Below are positions 1-6,370 of a DNA stretch of 12,371 nt, in pieces. The DNA is taken from the NCBI GenBank assembly GCA_025350945.1, contig JANXWW010000250.1, positions 1-12,371 of the forward strand, given 5' to 3'. Below the pieces are notes generated by a model. The model saw only the letters and a program-made list of their open reading frames with translations. It searched no databases and was not told where the DNA came from. The translations under genes were made by a program, and so were the position numbers. Numbering within the stretch: position 1 is the stretch's first letter; each line of letters opens with the position of its first letter. The DNA comes from Burkholderiales bacterium. Its GTDB lineage: Bacteria; Pseudomonadota; Gammaproteobacteria; Burkholderiales; Usitatibacteraceae.

Positions 1-303
1 GCCGTCCATCTGGGCGGCACCGGTGATCATGTTCTTCACGTAGTCAGCATGACCAGGGCAGTCGACGTGGGCGTAGTGGCGGTTGGCGGTTTCGTATTCG
101 ACGTGGGCGGTGTTAATCGTGATGCCGCGCGCTTTTTCTTCAGGTGCGGCGTCAATCTGGTCGTAGGCCTTGGCTTCGCCGCCAAATTTCTTCGCCAGTA
201 CGGTGGTGATCGCTGCCGTCAGCGTGGTCTTGCCGTGATCAACGTGACCAATCGTGCCCACGTTTACGTGCGGCTTGGTCCGCTCAAATTTGCCTTTTGC
301 CAT
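1..303 (-). CDS. tuf: Elongation factor Tu, N-terminal part (cut by the window edge)
   Basis: EF-Tu is the cytoplasmic GTPase that carries aminoacyl-tRNA to the ribosome. The visible 101 residues, read on the minus strand from the ATG at 303, begin MAKGKFERTKPHVNVGTIGH and contain the P-loop GHVDHGKT (residues 19-26), the switch I segment ending in RGITI (59-63) and the G3 motif DCPGH (81-85). The rest lies beyond position 1. A GAGG ribosome-binding site (plus-strand 311-314) lies seven bases before the ATG and supports this start. Three tRNA genes lie upstream on the same strand, in the order known from the tyrU-glyT-thrT-tufB operon, so this copy probably corresponds to tufB. A second tuf copy elsewhere is likely but cannot be seen here. 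The sequence is clearly EF-Tu; only the copy assignment is inferred. Confidence 0.98.
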   Translation of the reverse strand, partial: MAKGKFERTKPHVNVGTIGHVDHGKTTLTAAITTVLAKKFGGEAKAYDQIDAAPEEKARGITINTAHVEYETANRHYAHVDCPGHADYVKNMITGAAQMDG

Positions 304-447
304 TACTATTCCTCGTTAAATTCAAATATTAACAATGGGGATGATGTTGATCTTCGGTTTTTCGTTACAAAAATCGTCTGGCTCCGCCAGCGATTTTTAC
401 TGACTACACCGAAGAAAAGTAGGTTTTCACTTTTCTTCGATTCCTGT
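304..447 (-). promoter_or_regulatory. Structured leader between tRNA-Thr and tuf with competing hairpins
   Basis: Three inverted repeats sit in this 144-base spacer. Hairpin A pairs 410-420 with 429-439 (11 perfect base pairs, 8-base loop). Hairpin B pairs 369-376 with 391-398 and 378-382 with 386-390 (one bulged base at 377, 3-base loop); read on the minus strand its 3' arm ends in five T, giving a terminator-like shape. Repeat C pairs 351-358 with 408-415 (8 perfect base pairs), enclosing B and sharing bases 410-415 with A, so A and C cannot form together. The layout could be a partial terminator, an antiterminator switch or an RNase III processing site separating tRNAs from the tuf message. 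The repeats are seen directly; the regulatory role is inferred. Confidence 0.55.
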
Positions 448-522
<75 letters not shown>

Positions 523-600
523 GTTGAAATGCAAATATAGAGTACAACTACAAACGATATGCGAGAAAATGCCGCGCAATTAAGCAAGCTACAAAATCTT

Positions 601-674
601 TGGAGCGGGTGAACGGAATCGAACCGTCGTCATAAGCTTGGAAGGCTTCTGCTCTACCATTGAGCTACACCCGC
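601..674 (-). tRNA. tRNA-Gly (anticodon TCC)
   Basis: A 74-base cloverleaf on the minus strand, with acceptor arms GCGGGTG and CACCCGC, D arm GCTC/GAGC, anticodon stem AGAAG/CTTAT closing imperfectly around the loop CTTCCAA (anticodon TCC), the T-loop sequence TTCGATT and an encoded CCA end. It reads GGA and GGG glycine codons. It sits 78 bases before tRNA-Thr and 51 bases after tRNA-Tyr, corresponding in position to glyT, and is presumably cut from the same transcript. Confidence 0.95.
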
Positions 675-725
675 AAATTCAAAACTTTTCACCTGCAAAC
701 GACATTTTCGAACACTACAAATTTA

Positions 726-811
726 TGGTGGAGAGGGCGGGATTCGAACCTGCGTACTCGTGAGAGGGCAGATTTACAGTCTGCTGCCATTAACCACTCG
801 GCCACCTCTCC
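726..811 (-). tRNA. tRNA-Tyr (anticodon GTA)
   Basis: An 86-base class II tRNA on the minus strand with the long variable arm expected of bacterial tRNA-Tyr. The acceptor arms GGAGAGG and CCTCTCC pair fully, the anticodon loop CTGTAAA carries GTA, the T loop is TTCGAAT, and the CCA end is encoded. It is the first gene of the tRNA-tuf operon, starting about six bases after the predicted transcription start, and corresponds in position to tyrU. Confidence 0.96.
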
Positions 812-823
812 ACTGAACCCAAG

Positions 824-852
824 ATTATGCAGAATTTTCGGCAAAACGTCAA
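824..852 (-). promoter_or_regulatory. Sigma70-like promoter of the tRNA-tuf operon
   Basis: On the minus strand, TTGACG (plus-strand 847-852) and CATAAT (824-829) are separated by exactly 17 bases. Each matches the sigma70 consensus at five of six positions. Transcription would start near 817, about six bases before the mature tRNA-Tyr 5' end, and upstream DNA toward 915 is A/T-rich, as in stable-RNA promoters with UP elements. Spacing and context make this the most convincing promoter in the window. Confidence 0.75.
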
Positions 853-950
853 TTAACTTCAAATATCGCCAACATGCGAGCGTAAAGTCATAAAAACGCG
901 TTTTAGTTTTAAAATCAAGCCACTAATCACCAACAAATCGACCAATACGA

Positions 951-1691
951 ATGCCGCGCCGTTCCCAAAACATCGCCTGTTTTGCTTTCTTGTTGTTGCT
1001 TTTTATAGTCGGCAACTCGCTCGCGCAGACCATCACGGCGACCCAAAATGGCAAAGCCATTACAACCGATATCAGCGCCGTGGCTGCCCCGGCTCATATG
1101 CCGCCACCCGCGATTGACCCCGCCAAAGAATTATCCGGCATAGCGATCATAAAAGCGCTGCAAAAAGGCGGCTACAACCTTTACATGCGCCACGGCGCGG
1201 CATCGGTGGGCCAAGATGCCTCAACGCTGCCACAAACGCCGCGCTGGTGGGAAAACTGCGCGGTGCAGCGCAACCTGGCCGATGAAGGTCGCGAACAGGC
1301 GCGCAAGGTGGGTATTGCGTTGCGACAGTTAAATGTGCCTATTGAAAGCGTAAAGACGAGCCAATTTTGCCGCGCGCGCGATACGGCTTATGCGATGGGT
1401 TTTGGCACCATCGAGATCACTGAAGATCTCAATCATCAAATGGGTCAACGGGCGGGTTTCAACGTGCATGCCGCGCGCTTCAAATTGCTCGCCAGGCCGC
1501 CATCGCCCACCAAAAACGTGTTGATAATTTCACATACGCACGGCTCTGCTCGCGCCGAAGAGCGCGCAATGGCGCAAATTGAGGAGGCCGAAATTGTGAT
1601 GTATCGGCCCGACGGCAAAGGCGGCACTGAGCCTGTGGCACGCATCAGGCTCGCTGATTGGGATATTTTTCTGGCGTTACCAGAGAATTAA
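951..1691 (+). CDS. Exported histidine phosphatase-fold protein
   Basis: A 246-residue protein of the histidine phosphatase (phosphoglycerate mutase-like) superfamily. Residues 1-25 form a signal peptide: basic MPRR start, leucine-rich core, and a probable cleavage site after NSLA. The catalytic RHG triad is at 80-82 (His81 would take the phosphate), a second arginine lies in the SQFCRARDTA stretch, and the second active-site histidine is in ISHTHGS near residue 196. A periplasmic phosphatase of unknown substrate is the best reading. No clear ribosome-binding site precedes the ATG, but the signal peptide begins exactly there. The gene is divergent from the tRNA-tuf operon and convergent with the CorC-like gene, whose stop is 14 bases away, so it is probably a single-gene unit. 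Substrate specificity cannot be told from sequence. Confidence 0.85.
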   Translation: MPRRSQNIACFAFLLLLFIVGNSLAQTITATQNGKAITTDISAVAAPAHMPPPAIDPAKELSGIAIIKALQKGGYNLYMRHGAASVGQDASTLPQTPRWWENCAVQRNLADEGREQARKVGIALRQLNVPIESVKTSQFCRARDTAYAMGFGTIEITEDLNHQMGQRAGFNVHAARFKLLARPPSPTKNVLIISHTHGSARAEERAMAQIEEAEIVMYRPDGKGGTEPVARIRLADWDIFLALPEN

Positions 1692-1705
1692 AACAACTGA
1701 AACAG

Positions 1706-3001
1706 TTAAAGCGGCAACGGCAAACTTGTGCCCGGCTTAATCGGCAAGATCGCCCGCACGACTTTAATCATGCGGTCTTGCACCTGCAAAATTTCGAGCT
1801 CGTGATCGCCGATTGTTACCGTGGTGCCCGGCTCGGGAATATCCTCCAGATGCTCGGTCACCAAACCGTTCATCGTCTTCGGCCCATCCAGCGGAAAATT
1901 AAATCCCAGTTTGCGATTCAATACCCTGAGCGGACATGAACCTTCCACCATCACCGAACCATCACTTTGCCTGGAGTAAAAACCGGTATTCATCGGACTT
2001 TGGCTGGTAAATTCGCCGACGATTTCTTCCAGAATATCCTGCAGGGTGACCAGGCCCTGAATCTCGCCGTATTCATCCACCACCAGCGCCATGCGCCGCT
2101 GCAGCTCCTGAAAATGCGTAAGCTGTTGTAGCAGGGGCGTGCCTTCGGGAATGAAATACGGGTCGCGCATGATTTCTCGCAGCGTTTTAATTTCCAGCGG
2201 CTCGTGGCGCGATGCGTTCAAGACTTTGCGCACATGCACCAGCCCGATCACGTTCGAAAAATCGCCGTCGTACATCACCAGGCGCGTGTGATGCGAGGTC
2301 GATAGCGCATGACGAATATTCTCGATTTTGTCGTTGATATCCACAGCCTCAATCAGCGCGCGCGGCGTCATTGTATCGTCCACCGTCATGTGTTCGAGAT
2401 CGAACAAATTCACCATAATGTTCTGGTGCTTTTTCGGGATGAATTGCCCGCCTTCGAGCACCAGCGTGCGCATTTCTTCCATCGACAGCGGCTGCGCCCC
2501 TTCAGAAGCTGGCTTGATACGCAGCGCCTTTAAAATGCCGCGCACAATCACATTGATAATCCACATCACCGGCTTGGTCACTGAAATCAGCGGGGTCAGG
2601 CCGTAGCTGGCGGCCAGCGCAATTTTTTCGGAGAAGCGCGCGCCGATCACCTTCGGCAAAATCTCGGCAAAAATCAGAATACAAAAAGATGCCGCGCCCG
2701 TCGCAATTGCCAGCACATATTCGCCATCGCCAAATAATCGGCGACAAATTTCGGCGACCAGAATGGTTGTCGCCGCATTGATGACCGTATTGCCCGCGAG
2801 GATGAAGGACAACATCTCATCAACCTTCATCAATAGCGCACTGGCAAGGCGTGCGCCACGGCTGCCCTGCTTCTCCAAATGCCGCAAGCGATAACGGTTG
2901 AGCGACATCATGCAGGTCTCGGACATCGAGAAAAAACCTGAACTGGCAAGCAGAATAGCGAGGGCTAAAAACAGCCAGCTAAGCGGGATTTCATCGGTCA
3001 T
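1706..3001 (-). CDS. yfjD: CNNM/CBS/CorC-domain membrane protein (YfjD type)
   Basis: A 431-residue inner-membrane protein of the HlyC/CorC (UPF0053) family, related to bacterial CNNM-type magnesium/cobalt transporters. Order of parts: an N-terminal CNNM (DUF21) membrane domain, roughly residues 7-195, with hydrophobic helices and the family signature GFFSMSETCMMSLNRYRLR; a pair of CBS domains, about 200-330, including DDTMTPRALIEAVD and VVDEYGEIQGLVTLQDILEEI, which in relatives bind adenine nucleotides; and a C-terminal CorC_HlyC domain, about 345-425. Length is normal for the family. The gene lies 110 bases downstream of a ypjD-like gene on the same strand, with ffh beyond that; ffh-ypjD-yfjD clustering is also known in E. 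coli. Ion transport is a family expectation, not visible in the sequence. No clear ribosome-binding site precedes the start. Confidence 0.93.
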   Translation of the reverse strand: MTDEIPLSWLFLALAILLASSGFFSMSETCMMSLNRYRLRHLEKQGSRGARLASALLMKVDEMLSFILAGNTVINAATTILVAEICRRLFGDGEYVLAIATGAASFCILIFAEILPKVIGARFSEKIALAASYGLTPLISVTKPVMWIINVIVRGILKALRIKPASEGAQPLSMEEMRTLVLEGGQFIPKKHQNIMVNLFDLEHMTVDDTMTPRALIEAVDINDKIENIRHALSTSHHTRLVMYDGDFSNVIGLVHVRKVLNASRHEPLEIKTLREIMRDPYFIPEGTPLLQQLTHFQELQRRMALVVDEYGEIQGLVTLQDILEEIVGEFTSQSPMNTGFYSRQSDGSVMVEGSCPLRVLNRKLGFNFPLDGPKTMNGLVTEHLEDIPEPGTTVTIGDHELEILQVQDRMIKVVRAILPIKPGTSLPLPL

Positions 3002-3111
3002 GCGCTGACTAATAAATATTTAAAGAAGCAATATGGGCGCATCTTTTCAGCCATAAATGCTTTAAAAAGCGCTACTGTACTAGAGTTTGATATTTCAGGC
3101 ATGGATAAAAA

Positions 3112-3951
3112 TCAAAGCCGCTTGAGAATGAATTCAAGCACGAATTTGCTGCCGACATAGGCGAGCAGCAGCATGACAAAACCGATCAGCGTCCAGCGCA
3201 CCGCCGTTTTCCCACGCCAGCCTGCGTACACATGGCCCAATAAAAGCCCGCCAAAAATCAGCCACGACATCACCGCGAACACCGTTTTGTAACTCACCTG
3301 AAACGCTTTGCCATACACCGCTTCGGAAAAAAACACGCCGCTAATCAGCGTAATCGTGAGCAAAATAAACGCCGCAAACAGCAATCGAAATAGCAACTTT
3401 TCCACCTTCAGCAGCGGCGGCAATTGATTGTCGAGTGAATTGAGCGTGCCTGATTGCAAACGCTTTTCGAGGAACAACATCAGCAACGCGTGCAGTGCTG
3501 CCACCGTGAACAAGACATAACCCGCAATCGCCACGCCAATGTGCAAACGAAACGCCCAGCCGCCATAAAGCACCACGCGTTCCGAGGGCAGCAAAGTCGG
3601 CAATAGCGCCGCCACAATCGCTAACGGGGCGAGATAAAGTGCAGCGAGCCGGGTCAGCCGCGAATCGTTGCCCAGCACCACATAGCTCAGCAAGGTCAGC
3701 CAACCGATTAGCGAAGCGGTGTGAGAAAAACCGATGTTCCAGCCTTCTTCAATAAACATCGCATCGAACAGTGCCACCGCGTGCAACATGATGCCGAGCC
3801 AGATCAAAATTTTCGCCAGTCCGGCCGGGTTGGTGCCATCGTTAGCGTCGGCATATTCGGTCAGTTGCGCGCGCCCCATGCCAATCCACGCAGCAATGGC
3901 CGCCATCAGATAGACAACGGCAGTGGTAATATTAAGAACTGTTAACAGCAT
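3112..3951 (-). CDS. ypjD: CcsA/CcmC-like cytochrome c assembly family membrane protein (YpjD type)
   Basis: A 279-residue polytopic membrane protein resembling E. coli YpjD and the cytochrome c assembly (CcmC/CcsA) family, whose characterised members handle heme at the membrane. About eight hydrophobic segments run through the chain. Histidines in or near membrane segments (His57, His77, His137 in RLHIGVAIAGY, His240 in LLLGHVYAGWRGK) are candidates for heme ligands. The WLTLLSYVVLG and KTVFAVMSWLIFGGLLLGH stretches are typical of the group. It is divergent from ffh (119-base gap) and upstream of the yfjD-like gene. YpjD itself has no firmly established function known to me, so a heme role is inferred from the family. 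No strong ribosome-binding site is visible. Confidence 0.88.
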   Translation of the reverse strand: MLLTVLNITTAVVYLMAAIAAWIGMGRAQLTEYADANDGTNPAGLAKILIWLGIMLHAVALFDAMFIEEGWNIGFSHTASLIGWLTLLSYVVLGNDSRLTRLAALYLAPLAIVAALLPTLLPSERVVLYGGWAFRLHIGVAIAGYVLFTVAALHALLMLFLEKRLQSGTLNSLDNQLPPLLKVEKLLFRLLFAAFILLTITLISGVFFSEAVYGKAFQVSYKTVFAVMSWLIFGGLLLGHVYAGWRGKTAVRWTLIGFVMLLLAYVGSKFVLEFILKRL

Positions 3952-4070
3952 AAATTTCGTTGAATTTTTCTTTGTAATCTCGACGTGAGTTTACACCATC
4001 CACCTCCGCGACTTTTCACCGATGCGCCCATTCGTGACACTTCTGCGCAGACATTTTTGATCGTCAAACC

Positions 4071-5447
4071 ATGCTAGATAACCTCACCAACCGCCTTAGT
4101 GGCATCGTCAAACAACTGCGCGGCCAATCTCGTTTGTCAGAAGACAATATCGCGGACGCGCTGCGCGAAGTGCGCATGGCGCTGCTTGAGGCCGATGTCG
4201 GTCTCGCGGTTGTCAAAGATTTCATCGCCAAGGTAAAAGAAAAATCGCTTGGCGCGGAAGTGCTGCAAAGCCTCACGCCGGGTCAGGCGTTTATCGGGAT
4301 TGTAAATACCGAATTGATCGCGTTGATGGGCGGCGCGGACAACATTGCGCCGCAGTTAAATGCCTTGCCACTCAATCTCGCCACCACGCCACCGGCAATT
4401 TTACTGATGGCCGGTTTGCAAGGTGCCGGTAAAACCACCAGCGTGGGCAAACTCGCGAAATTATTGAAAGAGCGCCACAAGAAAAAAGTATTGGTGGTCT
4501 CTGCCGACGTGTATCGCCCTGCCGCGATTGAGCAATTGCGCACGCTGGCGAAACAAGTGGGCGTCGATTTTTTTGAAAGTGATATTACCCAAAAGCCGGT
4601 TGACATCGCATTAGCGGCACGTGACTGGGCGCGCATTCATTTTCACGATGTGTTGATTGTTGATACCGCCGGTCGCTTGGCGATTGACGAAGCGATGATG
4701 GCGGAAATAAAAGCGGTGCATGCCGCAATTCTGCCCATTGAAACGTTGTTCACCGTGGATGCGATGCAGGGCCAGGATGCGGTCAATGTCGCGAAAGCAT
4801 TCAACGAAGCACTGCCGCTGACCGGCGTGATTTTGACCAAACTCGACGGCGATTCGCGTGGCGGCGCAGCACTTTCCGTGCGCCATGTGACGGGCAAGCC
4901 GATCAAATTCGCCGGTGTGTCCGAGAAGATGGACGGGCTCGAACCGTTCTACGCGGATCGCATGGCCTCGCGGATTTTGGGCATGGGCGATGTGCTCTCA
5001 CTTATTGAAGATGCGCATAAAAATGTGGATATGGCGGAAGCGCAAAAGCTCGCCGACAAATTCAAAAAAGGCAAAGCGTTTGATTTCGATGATTTCAAAA
5101 TGCAGTTAAGCCAGATGCGCAAAATGGGCGGCATGTCGGCGATGATGGATAAACTCCCATCGCACCTCACGCAAGCGGCCACGCAATCGCCCGAATTGCA
5201 GGAAAAACAATTGCGCCGCACCGAAGGCATTATCAATGCCATGACCCCCGCCGAGCGCCGCAAGCCGGAGCTTATCAAGGCCTCACGCAAACGCCGCATC
5301 GCCACCGGTGCCGGTGTGCAAGTGCAGGAAGTGAATCGCCTGATGGCGCAGTTTGAGCAGATGCAAAAAATGATGAAAATGATGAAAGGCGGTGGCATGG
5401 CGAAGATGATGCGCGGCATGAAGGGCATGATGCCGGGCATGAAATAA
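4071..5447 (+). CDS. ffh: Signal recognition particle GTPase Ffh
   Basis: Ffh (SRP54) binds 4.5S RNA and hydrophobic signal sequences emerging from the ribosome and docks with FtsY to deliver inner-membrane proteins. The 458-residue product has the normal layout: N-terminal helical bundle (1-90), then the G domain with P-loop GLQGAGKT (115-122), DTAGR (198-202) and TKLDGD (256-261), then the methionine-rich M domain from about 330. In the M domain, MRKMGGMSAMMDKLP, the RNA-binding stretch around ASRKRRIATGAG and the Met-rich tail to residue 458 are all present. No core motif is missing. It is divergent from the ypjD-like gene, a neighbourhood shared with E. coli. I see no convincing -10/-35 pair in the 119-base gap, and no clear terminator on the plus strand after the stop. 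Confidence 0.98.
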   Translation: MLDNLTNRLSGIVKQLRGQSRLSEDNIADALREVRMALLEADVGLAVVKDFIAKVKEKSLGAEVLQSLTPGQAFIGIVNTELIALMGGADNIAPQLNALPLNLATTPPAILLMAGLQGAGKTTSVGKLAKLLKERHKKKVLVVSADVYRPAAIEQLRTLAKQVGVDFFESDITQKPVDIALAARDWARIHFHDVLIVDTAGRLAIDEAMMAEIKAVHAAILPIETLFTVDAMQGQDAVNVAKAFNEALPLTGVILTKLDGDSRGGAALSVRHVTGKPIKFAGVSEKMDGLEPFYADRMASRILGMGDVLSLIEDAHKNVDMAEAQKLADKFKKGKAFDFDDFKMQLSQMRKMGGMSAMMDKLPSHLTQAATQSPELQEKQLRRTEGIINAMTPAERRKPELIKASRKRRIATGAGVQVQEVNRLMAQFEQMQKMMKMMKGGGMAKMMRGMKGMMPGMK

Positions 5448-5530
5448 CTGATGTCCTCCGTGCTGGAAATGTCACTTGCGTGCACTGGAGCGTGCGATTA
5501 CAAACTCAACGTTTGGTGCGCCACTACGGG

Positions 5531-5560
5531 CAAAAAGCATTGAAAAGCCCCGCCAATGCT
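5531..5560 (-). terminator. Candidate Rho-independent terminator of the glyoxalase operon
   Basis: AGCATTG (5536-5542) and CAATGCT (5554-5560) form a 7-base-pair stem with an 11-base loop. Read on the minus strand the stem is followed immediately by a run of T (complement of the A run at 5532-5535 and the stem's last bases). It lies 19 bases after the glyoxalase stop codon, the right place to end the minus-strand operon. The stem is short and AT-rich, so efficiency may be modest. It has no T run on the plus strand and so would not stop ffh transcription. Confidence 0.5.
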
Positions 5561-5578
5561 GGAGTTACGAAAAGAAAT

Positions 5579-5974
5579 CTAAACATAATGCCCATGCCGT
5601 TCCAGCATCTCAATCTTGTAGCCATCCGGATCTTGAATAAAGAAAAAGCGCGCCAGTAATTCATCGCCGCGTTTAAATTCTTTGACCGGCGTGCATTCAT
5701 ATTTCGCTGCTGCCAACTTCGCATGCTTCGCGGCTACATCAGGAATTACGACACCAATATGTCCATAGCCGGTGCCGTGTGTGTAGGCTTCGTCGCGACC
5801 TTTGTTGAGCGTTAATTCAATCTCAAAATCATTCTGCGGATTACGCAAATACACGAGGGCGAAGTCGGGGAAATCCAGTCGATGTGATTCTTTTAGCCCA
5901 AGAACTTCATCATAAAACTTAATCGATTTTTCCAGATCCAGCACGCGGATCATGCTGTGAATTATTTTTGCCAT
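5579..5974 (-). CDS. gloA: Glyoxalase I (lactoylglutathione lyase), VOC superfamily
   Basis: Glyoxalase I converts the hemithioacetal of methylglyoxal and glutathione to S-lactoylglutathione in the cytoplasm. The 131-residue product has two vicinal-oxygen-chelate modules. The four expected metal ligands are in place: His6 (IIHSMIRV), Glu53 (FEIELTLN), His72 (GYGHIGV) and Glu122 (DPDGYKIEM), matching the His5/Glu56/His74/Glu122 set of E. coli GloA. The N-terminal DLEKSIKFYDEVLGL and C-terminal FFIQDPDGYKIEML are typical. It starts 18 bases after the stop of the ribbon-helix-helix gene on the same strand and is probably the last gene of the operon, followed by a terminator-like hairpin. It is shorter and more divergent than classic GloA around residues 30-50, so a related VOC enzyme with another substrate is possible. 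Confidence 0.85.
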   Translation of the reverse strand: MAKIIHSMIRVLDLEKSIKFYDEVLGLKESHRLDFPDFALVYLRNPQNDFEIELTLNKGRDEAYTHGTGYGHIGVVIPDVAAKHAKLAAAKYECTPVKEFKRGDELLARFFFIQDPDGYKIEMLERHGHYV

Positions 5975-5992
5975 TTTGCATTCCGTATTGAG

Positions 5993-6328
5993 TTAATTTC
6001 GCGCCTGCAGCGATACCAGATTGGCTGTGTTTTGCAATGGTGGCTTGCGTTCTGATTTCACTTCGTCAAGCTGCTTGCGCATGTAACGCACGCAGGTTAC
6101 GCGCAGAAACGAGGCAAAATTCAGCGCCTCAATTCCACTCGCCATAATTTCATTATGGAAGCGCGATATCAGCCCGCTGGTGGTGAGATGTTCTGCCGCC
6201 GCCATTTCAGCCAGCACATCCCACATCATGTTTTCCAAGCGAATGCTGGTGAGTGCGCCGCGGATGCGCACAGTGCGTGAGCGCGATTCAAATAAAATCG
6301 GATCGGCCTTTACAAAATATTCGCACAT
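5993..6328 (-). CDS. Ribbon-helix-helix domain protein
   Basis: A 111-residue protein with a ribbon-helix-helix region like the RHH_4 group. A strand-forming segment SRSRTVRIRGALTSIRLE (residues 15-32) is followed by two helices (WDVLAEMAAAEHLT and SGLISRFHNEIMASG). The conserved NFASFLRVTCVRYMR segment follows at about 70-84, then a basic tail. In ribbon-helix-helix regulators the strand enters the DNA major groove of a dimer, so DNA binding and transcriptional control are likely, with target unknown. The start is set by a strong AAGGAGG ribosome-binding site. It lies 42 bases after the GMC oxidoreductase stop and 18 bases before glyoxalase I, so it is probably co-transcribed and could regulate this operon. 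Confidence 0.8.
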   Translation of the reverse strand: MCEYFVKADPILFESRSRTVRIRGALTSIRLENMMWDVLAEMAAAEHLTTSGLISRFHNEIMASGIEALNFASFLRVTCVRYMRKQLDEVKSERKPPLQNTANLVSLQARN

Positions 6329-6336
6329 GAAGCCCG

Positions 6337-6343
6337 CCTCCTT
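6337..6343 (-). promoter_or_regulatory. Strong ribosome-binding site of the ribbon-helix-helix gene
   Basis: The minus strand reads AAGGAGG, a full match to the anti-Shine-Dalgarno sequence, eight bases before the ATG at 6328. It fixes the start of the ribbon-helix-helix gene and is stronger than the sites of most genes in the window, suggesting efficient translation within the operon. Confidence 0.8.
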
Positions 6344-6370
6344 AAATATTTGCGCAAATAAAAATGCGCT

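Noticed and set aside
893..904. Palindrome AAAACGCGTTTT upstream of the tRNA-tuf promoter
   Set aside because: It is short and made of an A/T-rich region around CGCG, which arises easily by chance. It could be part of an upstream activating region, but nothing specific supports that.
1695..1707. Inverted repeat AACTG-AAA-CAGTT between the convergent phosphatase and CorC-like genes, as a bidirectional terminator
   Set aside because: The stem is only five base pairs, three of them A-T or weak, and it overlaps the CorC-like stop codon with no T run on either strand.
3064..3117. TTGATT-N17-TATCAA on the minus strand as a separate promoter for the CorC-like gene
   Set aside because: Each hexamer matches only four of six positions and the two are partly inverted copies of each other. 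I see too little to call a promoter in this 110-base gap.
4949..5485. Minus-strand open frame of 178 codons inside ffh
   Set aside because: It lies opposite the Met-rich M domain of ffh and is serine/isoleucine/cysteine-rich in the way of antisense frames. Ffh is unmistakable on the other strand.
6352..6369. Hairpin GCGCA/TGCGC between the GMC and ribbon-helix-helix genes as a terminator
   Set aside because: Five base pairs only, and on the minus strand it is followed by a mixed A/T sequence leading into a strong ribosome-binding site, so a terminator there is unlikely.
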